Assembly (NCBI RefSeq): GCF_011602485.2
Contig: NZ_CP050022.2
Coordinates: 682,001 to 746,000, forward strand
Direction: 5' to 3'
Source: Bradyrhizobium sp. 1(2017)
GTDB taxonomy: Bacteria; Pseudomonadota; Alphaproteobacteria; Rhizobiales; Xanthobacteraceae
DNA: 64,000 nt
Position numbers and translations under genes: made by a program. Under the pieces are notes generated by a model, which searched no databases, had not been told where the DNA came from, and saw only the letters and a list, made by a program, of their open reading frames with translations. Of the stretch, positions 50,422 through 58,455 are shown piece after piece. The stretch's first letter is position 1, and each line of letters starts with the position of its first letter.

Positions 50422-51939
50422 ATGCTGCTGCCCCTGTCCGACGTGCCGCGCTGGTACGCTGAACGCAAACCGCACGGCACGATCGCCGTCCGTCACGGGC
50501 AGGCCACGCTGACATGGGACGAACTCGAGCGTGGCGCCAATCGCCGTGCGCGGGCCTTCATGGCCAGGGGCGTCAAGCCCGGCGACTTCGTCGCGATCGG
50601 TTTGCCCAACGGCAACGCGTTCTTCGAGACTTCCTTTGCGGTGTGGAAGTGCGGGGCGACGCCGACCTCGCTGTCATGGCGGCTGCCGCGCGGCGAAGCC
50701 GCCGCCGTGCTCGACATCCTCAAGCCGGCGCTGGTGGTTGGCGGTGAGGCCGACTGGAACGCGCCGAACCGCCTCCCGGCGGACTTTGTGCCGGAGGGAT
50801 TCTCGGACGAGCCGCTCAATCCGCCGGTGGCGCGCTACTGGAAGGCCATGACCTCAGGCGGCTCGACCGGGCGTCCCAAGGTGATCCTCGATCACCATCC
50901 GGCGGTGACCGACACCATCGCGCCGCCGCCGCTCAACATCCCCTTCGGCGTCTCGCTGCTCAATCCCGGTCCGCTCTACCACAATGCGCCGTTCATCGTG
51001 TCGCATTACGCGCTGTTCACGGGCGGCCAGCTCACCGGCCTCGTCAAATTCGATGCCGAGGAGACGCTGCGGCAGATCGAACGCCAGCGCGTGCAATGGG
51101 TCAATTTCGTGCCGACCATGATGCACCGGATCTGGGCGCTGCCGGAAAGCGCGCGCAATGCCTACGATTTGTCTAGCCTTCAGACCGTCTTCCATATGGC
51201 GGCTCCGATGCCGCCCTGGCTGAAGGAGAACTGGATCGCCTGGCTCGGGCCCGAGCGAATCTGGGAGCTCTATGGCGGCACCGAACGCCAGGGCTCCTGC
51301 ATCGTATCAGGCACCGAATGGCTGACGCATAAAGGCTCGGTCGGCAAGATCGGCGAGATGGCGAAGCTTCGCATCATCGGCGAGGACGGCAACGACGTCG
51401 CGCCGGGCGAGACCGGCGAGATCTACTTCCTCAACAATGACGGCAAGGACGCGACCTACCACTATCTCGGCGCCGAACCGAAACGCCGCGCCGATGGCTG
51501 GGAATCGCTCGGCGATATCGGCCGGCTCGATGCCGAAGGCTATCTCTATCTCGGCGACCGCCTCGCCGACATGGTCCTGCGCGGCGGCGCCAACATCTAT
51601 CCGGCCGAGGTCGAGGCTGCGGTGTCCGAGGCTCCCGGCGTGCGCTCCTGTGTCGTGGTGGGATTGCCCGATCCTGAACTGGGCCAGCGCGTTCATGCCA
51701 TCATCGAGCCGGAGCCTGGCGCCAATGCCCAGGCCATCGCCGACGGCATGGCGGACTTCCTCAAGGACAGGCTCAGCCGCTACAAGCATCCGGAGAGCTT
51801 CGAGATCGTCGGCGCCCCGCCGCGCGATGATTCCGGTAAAGTCCGCCGTACCCTGTTGCGCGACGAGCGCGCGGTGTGGATGAAGGAGGGGCGCGCCTTC
51901 CGGATTTTGCCTTCGAAGGCGCCGGCGCACGCCGAATAA
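50422..51939 (+). CDS. AMP-dependent acyl-CoA ligase
   Basis: A 505-residue adenylate-forming enzyme that activates a carboxylic acid to its CoA thioester. The P-loop-like motif is TSGGSTGRPKVIL near 150-162. ELYGGTERQG lies in the middle, then GWESLGDIGRLDAEGYLYLGDRLADMVLRGG, ending with DDSGKVRRTLLR, which carries the conserved lysine. It resembles bile-acid or cyclohexanecarboxylate/crotonobetaine-type CoA ligases (CaiC/BaiB). First gene of a likely operon with RraA-like, cupin and solute-binding protein genes, with gaps of 27, 26 and 49 bases. The real substrate is unknown. Confidence 0.92.
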   Translation: MLLPLSDVPRWYAERKPHGTIAVRHGQATLTWDELERGANRRARAFMARGVKPGDFVAIGLPNGNAFFETSFAVWKCGATPTSLSWRLPRGEAAAVLDILKPALVVGGEADWNAPNRLPADFVPEGFSDEPLNPPVARYWKAMTSGGSTGRPKVILDHHPAVTDTIAPPPLNIPFGVSLLNPGPLYHNAPFIVSHYALFTGGQLTGLVKFDAEETLRQIERQRVQWVNFVPTMMHRIWALPESARNAYDLSSLQTVFHMAAPMPPWLKENWIAWLGPERIWELYGGTERQGSCIVSGTEWLTHKGSVGKIGEMAKLRIIGEDGNDVAPGETGEIYFLNNDGKDATYHYLGAEPKRRADGWESLGDIGRLDAEGYLYLGDRLADMVLRGGANIYPAEVEAAVSEAPGVRSCVVVGLPDPELGQRVHAIIEPEPGANAQAIADGMADFLKDRLSRYKHPESFEIVGAPPRDDSGKVRRTLLRDERAVWMKEGRAFRILPSKAPAHAE

Positions 51940-51966
51940 GAAAAGTCACGGAAGGATCTTGAAAGC

Positions 51967-52605
51967 ATGACGATCACCATTGCAGCCAACAGCGTGCCGA
52001 AGCCGGCGGCCGACCTCATCGAGGGCTTTCGCGGTGCGCCGACCTCGGTCATCTCGGACAATCTCGCCCGCCTGCCGGGCGCGGTCGGGCTGAAGCCTTA
52101 TCATCGCGGCGGCAAGCTGGTGGGGACGGCCTTCACGGTGCGCACCCGTCCCGGCGACAACCTCGCCATCCACCGCGCCCTCGATCTGGTCGGCCCCGGC
52201 GACGTCATCGTGGTCGACGGCGGCGGCGACGAGACCCGCGCGCTGATCGGCGAGATCATGAAGAACATCGCGCAATGGCGCAAAGCCGAAGGCTATGTCA
52301 TCGACGGGGCGATCCGCGATGTCGCGGCGTTCGCCGCGGACGACTTCCCCTGCTATGCCCGCGCGGTGATCCACCGCGGCCCCTACAAGAACGGTCCCGG
52401 CGAGATCAACGTGCCGGTGACGATCGGCGGCAGCGTGATCTCGCCCGGTGACATCGTCGTCGGTGACGAGGACGGCGTGGTGTCGTTTCCCAGCGCGGGC
52501 GCCGCGGCGCTGCTGGAGGCGGTACGCGTCCAGGTCGCGCGTGAGGAGGAGACACTGAAGGCGATCCGCGAGGGCCGTTACCAGGGCGCTTACGGCAAGT
52601 CCTGA
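51967..52605 (+). CDS. RraA family protein (putative aldolase/decarboxylase)
   Basis: A 212-residue protein with the RraA-like fold. VISDNLARLPG near 24 and GDVIVVDGGGDETRALIGEI near 77-96 precede the key DGAIRD motif (119-124), where Arg and Asp act in the catalytic or metal site of 4-hydroxy-4-methyl-2-oxoglutarate aldolase. E. coli RraA instead inhibits RNase E. Given the ligase, cupin and transporter neighbours, an enzymatic role in carboxylate catabolism is more likely than RNase regulation, but this is inference. Confidence 0.9.
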   Translation: MTITIAANSVPKPAADLIEGFRGAPTSVISDNLARLPGAVGLKPYHRGGKLVGTAFTVRTRPGDNLAIHRALDLVGPGDVIVVDGGGDETRALIGEIMKNIAQWRKAEGYVIDGAIRDVAAFAADDFPCYARAVIHRGPYKNGPGEINVPVTIGGSVISPGDIVVGDEDGVVSFPSAGAAALLEAVRVQVAREEETLKAIREGRYQGAYGKS

Positions 52606-52631
52606 TCAGAGAACAGCGAAGGGAAAATGAC

Positions 52632-53003
52632 GTGAGCCAAAAGGAAGAATTCCACAATATCGACAATCCCGACGACGGCCTCTTCCGCGAGCTCGCGGCG
52701 GGCGTGACCACGCGCATCTTTTCCGGCGAGCAGGCGATGCTGTCGGTGGTGACGCTGGCCCCGCATGCGCAGGGCACGCTGCACCATCATCCCGAGGAGC
52801 AATGGGGCGTGCTGCTCGACGGTTCGGCCATCCGCGTCCAGGGCGACGAGGAAATCCCGGTGAAGAAGGGCGATTTCTGGCGCACGCCCGGCAACGTGCC
52901 GCACACCATGCGCGCCGGCCCCGACGGCGCCCGCGTGCTGGACATCTTCAGTCCGCCTCGGCCAGAATACAAGAAAGCGGGGTCGGGGTTCGGCACGACC
53001 TGA
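52632..53003 (+). CDS. Cupin domain protein
   Basis: A 123-residue single-domain cupin, GTG start after GAAGGGA. Cupin motif 1 (PHAQGTLHHHPEEQWGVLLDG) and motif 2 (PGNVPHTMRAG) carry the metal-ligand His/Glu. Function may be an oxygenase, isomerase or lyase, or a small sugar/phenol-binding protein. It is third in the plus-strand unit from 50422. Confidence 0.9.
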   Translation: MSQKEEFHNIDNPDDGLFRELAAGVTTRIFSGEQAMLSVVTLAPHAQGTLHHHPEEQWGVLLDGSAIRVQGDEEIPVKKGDFWRTPGNVPHTMRAGPDGARVLDIFSPPRPEYKKAGSGFGTT

Positions 53004-53052
53004 AGCGCTCAAAAGCAAAAAAGCGAAGCGCGAAAATCAAAGGGAGGGGACC

Positions 53053-54009
53053 ATGACGATCACACGACGCACGCTCCTGGCCGCACCGGCCATTCTCGCA
53101 ATGTCGCCGGCAGCAGCGCAGGCTTCGAAGATCACGCTGGTGGTGCCGTTTCCGCCGGGCGGATCGACCGATGCCATGGCGCGGCTGCTCCAGAGCAATC
53201 TGCAGACCAAGCTCAATCGCATCGTCCTGGTCGAGAACAAGTCGGGCGCCGCCGGTGCGCTCGGTGCGGCGCAAGTCGCCAAGAGCCCGGCGGACGGCTC
53301 GACCTTCCTGGTGACGTTCGATTCCCATGCCGTGATTCCGACCATCCTCGACAAGCCGCCGGTCGACGTCGAGCGCGAGCTGATGCCGGTCCTGCTGATC
53401 GGCACCGCGCCTTACGTGATCGCCGCGGGCGCCGGGCGCCCTTACAAGAGTTTTGCGGACGTGGTCGCCGCCTGCAAGGCGACTCCCGGCGCGGTGAAAT
53501 ATGCCTCCGTCGGCATCGGCACGCTCGGCCATCTCGCCATGACCGTGCTCGGCAGCAAGGCCGGCGTCGAGATCATGCATGTGCCCTATCGCGGCGGCGG
53601 GCCGGCCATGAACGACGTGCTCGGCGGCCATGTCGATCTCATCGCGGGATCGGCGGCGCTGGTCGCCGCCCAGCTCGGCACCAACATGCTGCGGCCGATC
53701 CTGCAGCTCGGCCGCGAGCGGTTGCCGGCGCTACCGGAGACGCAGACCGCGATCGAGGCGGGCTTTCCGGATTTCGAGACGCTGGCATGGTGGGGCATCT
53801 TCGCACCCGCAGGCACGCCTCCGGACGTGGTCGCGGCCATGGCGACGGCATCCAAGGAGATCCTGAGCGAGCCCGCGACCGCGGCCCAGCTCAAGGAGAC
53901 CCAGCAGATGACCTTGCGGCTCGAGGACGGCGCCGCCTTCAAGACCTTCTTCGACAAGCAGGTCGCCTATTGGGGCAAGGTGGTGAAGGACAACAATATC
54001 ACGGCGTGA
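53053..54009 (+). CDS. Tripartite tricarboxylate transporter (Bug) solute-binding protein
   Basis: A 318-residue periplasmic binding protein. The signal peptide carries a twin-arginine-type start (TRRTLLAAPAILAMSPAAAQA). Bug-family blocks are ITLVVPFPPGGSTDAMARLL, VENKSGAAGALGAAQVAKSPADG and YRGGGPAMNDVLGGHVDL. Bug proteins deliver carboxylates to TctAB permeases, but no tctAB is adjacent. Last gene of the ligase-rraA-cupin unit, so the bound molecule may be the compound processed by those enzymes. Confidence 0.93.
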   Translation: MTITRRTLLAAPAILAMSPAAAQASKITLVVPFPPGGSTDAMARLLQSNLQTKLNRIVLVENKSGAAGALGAAQVAKSPADGSTFLVTFDSHAVIPTILDKPPVDVERELMPVLLIGTAPYVIAAGAGRPYKSFADVVAACKATPGAVKYASVGIGTLGHLAMTVLGSKAGVEIMHVPYRGGGPAMNDVLGGHVDLIAGSAALVAAQLGTNMLRPILQLGRERLPALPETQTAIEAGFPDFETLAWWGIFAPAGTPPDVVAAMATASKEILSEPATAAQLKETQQMTLRLEDGAAFKTFFDKQVAYWGKVVKDNNITA

Positions 54010-54072
54010 GAGGCCCGGAATTGCCATCCCAGGTCTAGTGCCAGCTCCGGCGCACTCACGCGGCCTTGAGGG

Positions 54073-54366
54073 TCAGAGCATCTTGCCGACGATCTTGGTC
54101 ATGTCTGCCGCCGAAAAGGCGCGCAGCGTTTCGGTGCGGACATTGCCGAGCGCGCTGAGACTGAGGCTGAGCGACATCGCGGCAGCCTCATCTGGAGCCT
54201 CGAGAACGGTCACAACGTCATATCGTCCCTGCGTCCAGACGATCTCTTTCACGGTCACGCCGAACGTTTTGGCCATCTCCTTGAAGGCCTCGGCCCGCTT
54301 GGGTGAGTCCTTGACGTTGCGGATTCCCTGATCAGTGAAATTCCCGAGCACGACATAGGTCGCCAT
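54073..54366 (-). CDS. GYD domain protein
   Basis: A 97-residue single-domain protein. It carries the GYD family pattern: YVVLGNFTDQGIRNVKDSPK at the start, then KEIVWTQGRYDVVTVLEAPDE, and ALGNVRTETLRAFSA at the end. The GYD triplet is GRYD here. The family has a ferredoxin-like fold and no known reaction. The gene is convergent with the solute-binding protein gene, 63 bases apart. Confidence 0.9.
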   Translation of the reverse strand: MATYVVLGNFTDQGIRNVKDSPKRAEAFKEMAKTFGVTVKEIVWTQGRYDVVTVLEAPDEAAAMSLSLSLSALGNVRTETLRAFSAADMTKIVGKML

Positions 54367-54495
54367 GGTCGTCCTCCCTGGTTTGGATCCCGAGACACTC
54401 TCGCATGAGGAAACCGCGCCGAGATTGCCACGGCAGCTGAGACGGCGCTACCTGCGCTTTGGTGAACGTCAGCGGCCGTGACTTACTCGGTCAGA

Positions 54496-54849
54496 TCAGG
54501 ACAACGGCCGCGCGAAACTGAGCTCGTGGCCGTCGGGGTCGGTGAGATGGAAGTAGCGCTCACCCCATTCGGCATCGCGTGGCGTGGTCGACGGTTGCCA
54601 TCCGGCGGCGCGTGCCTGCGCGTAGGTCCCATCGACATCAGCCACGTAGAAGATGACGCGGCCCCACCAGGACCAGCGCTTGTCTTCCGGCTGTGCGGTC
54701 AGGTTGAGATAGCCGGTGCCGGCGCGAAAGCTCGTGAATGCGGCGGCTTCGCCGCCATACAAGAGCTCGAACCCCAGTGACCGGTAGAACCGCACGGCGC
54801 GCGCCATGTCATGTGTGCCGAGCGTGATGGCGCTGATGCTTTCGATCAT
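54496..54849 (-). CDS. VOC family protein (glyoxalase/bleomycin-resistance-like)
   Basis: A 117-residue single VOC module. Two halves are visible: AITLGTHDMARAVRFYRSLGF with AFTSFRAGTGYLNLT, then VIFYVADVDGTYAQARAAGW and AEWGERYFHLTDPDGHELSFA. The final Glu and the early His are likely metal ligands. Members include glyoxalases and antibiotic-binding proteins; a specific role cannot be given. It lies upstream of the GYD gene on the same strand. Confidence 0.92.
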   Translation of the reverse strand: MIESISAITLGTHDMARAVRFYRSLGFELLYGGEAAAFTSFRAGTGYLNLTAQPEDKRWSWWGRVIFYVADVDGTYAQARAAGWQPSTTPRDAEWGERYFHLTDPDGHELSFARPLS

Positions 54850-54992
54850 GTGAGCTGCTCCGCCGAGAGGGGCCAGGACACGATTGTATAGCCGCCCCGT
54901 TCAGGTTGACGATGGTCTGGCCCGCCTGGCGGGCTGGCGAACCGTATTTTGCTCTGCTATGAGGGGGTCAAACCCGTACGCACGGGTTCCGC

Positions 54993-55069
<77 letters not shown>

Positions 55070-55785
55070 GCCTTTCCGGAGTAAGAAGCCCAATAAATAC
55101 CAGCATTTCATTCGCGTGCGCGCTTCGTTCTGACACCTATTTTGAGCCGTGGGGGCCCATTCCGTATGCTCCGTTGAGTGCGTGGAATTACAAGGGGTTA
55201 CCTGGAGCAACCTCAGCTCCGTGCAACACGGATGCAACACGAGACTCGCCAGCAGGTTCATCGTTTGTGTCTCTCGCGATTGCGCTGTATGGCACCAGCA
55301 GAGGCAGCTGGTCGGCGGATCGGACACCGTGAAGCCGGCCTTCGGTGAGAAGGTAGGATCGCGCGCTTTGGCGCGGTCAAGCGCGTCGACCAGTACCCGC
55401 GAGCACGCAGATCCATTGGCCGCCTTGACTGCGCTCCCCATGGAAGAGGTGAACTGGCGGGCGTTGTCTCGATTCAGAATGAGGAGCGTGCCGACCTGCG
55501 CGTGAAGCGGATCATCGCTCTCCAGCGGCGGGGGCCATCGAACTTGCGGTTTGGAAACAATAGCCGGCTGCCGCATCCAGGAAGACGATCAGCGTTTTGC
55601 CACGCGTATGCCTCACCACCCTTTGCGCGCTTCTGGTTGATGGCATAGAGCACCAGGGCCTGGGCGTCAGCATCTTTTCCGCCATTGTGACGAGGCACCA
55701 TGATGTGCTCTGTCAGGAATAAGGTTGGCTCGATGCTCTGTATCGCACTGGAAGCGGCCCAGGGCTACTAAGAGAGGGACGGAGG
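55070..55785. other. Gene-poor left border of the tRNA-linked island
   Basis: About 700 bases with no convincing gene. Several frames of 60-180 residues are open, but none has the composition or start signals of a real gene, and the longest minus-strand frame runs through the tRNA. No integrase is recognisable next to the tRNA. It probably holds decayed mobile-element remains; if an integrase exists it may lie at the far end, outside the window. Confidence 0.5.
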
Positions 55786-56637
55786 ATGACGGCAACAAAG
55801 CTATTCAAAAGAGCCGCGCCGTTATTGGAGATGATCGAAGCGGCAATACCCGAGGCTGCGAGCAACGAATATCGATTTGTGTCTGACGAATGGTTTGTCG
55901 ACTGGTTGAAAACGTCCGACTTTTCCGCGGAGCAATTCAACTACATCATAACATCGGAGTTGGTCGAGAAGGCTCACCTCGCATCCTTAACTGCCATCAT
56001 CAGAGCCAAGCGGTGGGCTGACGCAGTTTGCGTCATGTATGAACGAAAGAACTTCCCCGGATGGGCCGCGGCCGTCCGCGGCCTCTTGGAGAGCGCTGGT
56101 GATACCGTCGACGGCTTGCTGCAGGTGCCACACACCCTCGCGCTCCATCATCGACTGATCTCGCTTTGCTTGGCGGGCAAACAGAGCGAACTTGTTCTGG
56201 CGGGTGAACTTGAGGCAGCGTTGGATCATTTTGTACACGCAAAATGGCGAAGGGGCGGAGATCCGGGGGTCAAAGCCAAGGACAGCGTTGCCTACGTCCG
56301 AACGCTTGCGTCAGTGATCCCAAACGTCGAGGCGCTGTATCACAAGCTATGTGGGGTTTGCCACCCATCGAGCGCGTCGATTGACTACTTCAATGTGCCT
56401 ACCGACGGCGGCTTCAAAGTATCATTGGACCAAGACGGTTCAGCCATAGCGAAGTTGTGTGAAGAACATCCCGACGCACTACAGGATATACTTATGATGC
56501 ATTGTAACCCGCCTCTCATGGTCCTCAAGGTGTTGCATGTTTTCAAGGTCCATCCGACGATCAAAGCCCTGCGGCCATTTGCTCTCGAGAACATTAAGAG
56601 CGGGAACGAAATTCAGCGGCTGCTCAAGCAAAACTGA
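55786..56637 (+). CDS. Hypothetical protein of the accessory island
   Basis: A 283-residue, largely helical protein. The ATG at 55786 has GAGAGGGACGGAGG upstream. It has no signal peptide or membrane segment. Motifs worth noting are AVRGLLESAGDTVDGL near 97 and ALYHKLCGVCHPSS near 185, an arrangement reminiscent of helical DUF5677-like proteins, but I would not name it. Codon use is less GC-biased than the housekeeping genes. It precedes the defence operon by 336 bases on the same strand and could be an independent part of the same island. Confidence 0.65.
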   Translation: MTATKLFKRAAPLLEMIEAAIPEAASNEYRFVSDEWFVDWLKTSDFSAEQFNYIITSELVEKAHLASLTAIIRAKRWADAVCVMYERKNFPGWAAAVRGLLESAGDTVDGLLQVPHTLALHHRLISLCLAGKQSELVLAGELEAALDHFVHAKWRRGGDPGVKAKDSVAYVRTLASVIPNVEALYHKLCGVCHPSSASIDYFNVPTDGGFKVSLDQDGSAIAKLCEEHPDALQDILMMHCNPPLMVLKVLHVFKVHPTIKALRPFALENIKSGNEIQRLLKQN

Positions 56638-56973
56638 GGCAAGGCTAAAAGGTGTCCAACACCCTCTAGGGTACGCAGCGTGTGTGAGCGGTTTTCAGCA
56701 GGGTACCTATGAATGATGGTTCGGACGTTTACCTCGCCAAGAACTTATTCTCGTCCATGAGCGGCTGACGCTCCGCATCCGCAATGTTCAAGGATAGACA
56801 GCATCGATGTCGCGCCGCAGCGGATGAGAGTGGTCTTGCACTCGCGAATCCGAGACGCGACTGCAGGCACCACAGCTCGCTCGGTCGATGCCTGACCAAA
56901 GGCATAGACTCGCCGTCTGTTTTGCGCTCAACTGCAACTTTGACGAGCGCTTATTAGATTTCGCGAAGGAGCC
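56638..56973. other. Gene-less stretch before the defence operon
   Basis: 336 bases with no open frame of note and no repeat. It should contain the promoter of the operon that begins at 56974, whose ATG follows GAAGGAG. I could not place a confident -10/-35 pair. Confidence 0.5.
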
Positions 56974-58455
56974 ATGGAGTTTACTCGCAACGAGCCGGAC
57001 GCCGTATCGCTGATGACGACGGCGCGTAGCTTCGGCAACTACGATCTGCCGGGGGCTCTAGCCGATCTTATCGACAACAGCATCAAGGCTCAGGCGCGCA
57101 ACATCTGGATAGCCTGCCTGTACAACGTTGGCGATCCCAAGGTAACGGTTCTTGATGACGGCTACGGCATGACCCAGAGGGAGCTCCATGCCGCAATGAA
57201 GCCGGCAAGTACTAATCCTCTCGCTGAGCGATCACCGGATGACCTTGGTCGATTCGGCTGGGGGCTGAAATCCGCATCGTTCTCGCAATGCAAACGGCTG
57301 ACTGTCATCACCAGCAAGAATGGGGTGATGTCTGGAGCTGAGTGGGACCTCGACAACGTTCGCGACTGGTCGATGGGTGTCCTTTCAGCCAATGAGTTGA
57401 AAGAGGTCGCGCCCCCTGAGCTTCGTCAGCATGCCGGGACGGAAATACGCTGGTCAGACTGCGACAGACTTTCGGACGACGGCACAATCAAGGAAGAGGA
57501 CTTCAACGACCGAACTGTGCATGCAAGAGACAAGATTGCGCTCATCTATCATCGGTATCTGACCGGCGACGTGCCCAAGCGAAAAACTCTCAAGATCTTC
57601 TTCAATGGCCAGGAAATTGAGGGCTTCGATCCATTCTACGAGAAGCACGATGCGACGCAGGAGCTTGAGCGGGAGGTGCTGAAGGTCGGCGATGGCACGA
57701 TTATAATTCAGCCCTATGTGCTCCCTCACTACTCCAAGATCACGCTTTCCGCATACGAGCGACTCGCGGGCGAAGAAGGGTTTCTACGAAACCAAGGCTT
57801 TTACGTCTACAGGAACTATAGGCTGATCATCAGCGGTGAATGGTTCCGACTGGCCAAGTTCGGAGAGCTGTCCCAGTTGATCCGCATCAAGGTGGATATC
57901 CCGAACTCGCTTGACGCAATCTGGAAGATCACGATCGACAAGACTGATGTCCAGCTGCCAGCGGTCCTGAGGTATCGCCTGAAGCAGATCGTTGACGGTT
58001 TGAAGAAGCGGTCTGCACGCGTCTACCGCTCGAAGGGTGGAAACATAGATGGCCCCAACGCCGAGGCCACCGTCTGGTCTCGTCACGCAAAGAGTGGTGA
58101 GATTCACTACTCCATCAACCGCGAACACCCCCTCATTGCAGCACTCTTGGCGATTGACGACGAGAGTACGAAAGGTGCAGCCGTCGCGGTGCTTGACGTG
58201 ATCGAGCAGAGCTTCCCCGTAATCTCGTTCGGTGACGACGCCGCCAAACGCATGCAGGAAATCCATCAGACCGTTACCGATCCTCATGAGTTCCGGAGAC
58301 AGGTCGAGGCGGCCATTCCCCTGATGCTGCATGAGGTGGGCGGGGATTTCTCACTTCTGGCCAAAATGATGAAGACGGCCGAACCTTTCTCGAGAAATTG
58401 GAAGGCAGTGGCGGAAATACTGAAGGAGAAGGGGTGGACCGATGCGGAATCTTGA
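56974..58455 (+). CDS. GHKL ATPase of an MZA-like defence operon (MutL/MORC-like)
   Basis: A 493-residue protein. The N-terminal GHKL ATPase (Hsp90/MutL/MORC fold) shows the N box LADLIDNSIKA near 31-41, the G1 box DDGYGM near 61-66 and the G2 box DLGRFGWGLKSAS near 90-102. The C-terminal two-thirds has no recognised enzyme motif and is probably a transducer and coiled region. The ATG is preceded by GAAGGAG. It overlaps the next gene by 14 bases, so translation is coupled. In the known MutL-Z1-DUF-AIPR operons this is the first gene, usually the sensor or clamp ATPase. Confidence 0.9.
   Translation: MEFTRNEPDAVSLMTTARSFGNYDLPGALADLIDNSIKAQARNIWIACLYNVGDPKVTVLDDGYGMTQRELHAAMKPASTNPLAERSPDDLGRFGWGLKSASFSQCKRLTVITSKNGVMSGAEWDLDNVRDWSMGVLSANELKEVAPPELRQHAGTEIRWSDCDRLSDDGTIKEEDFNDRTVHARDKIALIYHRYLTGDVPKRKTLKIFFNGQEIEGFDPFYEKHDATQELEREVLKVGDGTIIIQPYVLPHYSKITLSAYERLAGEEGFLRNQGFYVYRNYRLIISGEWFRLAKFGELSQLIRIKVDIPNSLDAIWKITIDKTDVQLPAVLRYRLKQIVDGLKKRSARVYRSKGGNIDGPNAEATVWSRHAKSGEIHYSINREHPLIAALLAIDDESTKGAAVAVLDVIEQSFPVISFGDDAAKRMQEIHQTVTDPHEFRRQVEAAIPLMLHEVGGDFSLLAKMMKTAEPFSRNWKAVAEILKEKGWTDAES

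Noticed and set aside
55474..55701. 75-codon minus-strand frame at the island border
   Set aside because: It has an ATG start but no clear ribosome site or recognisable family; too weak to call a gene.
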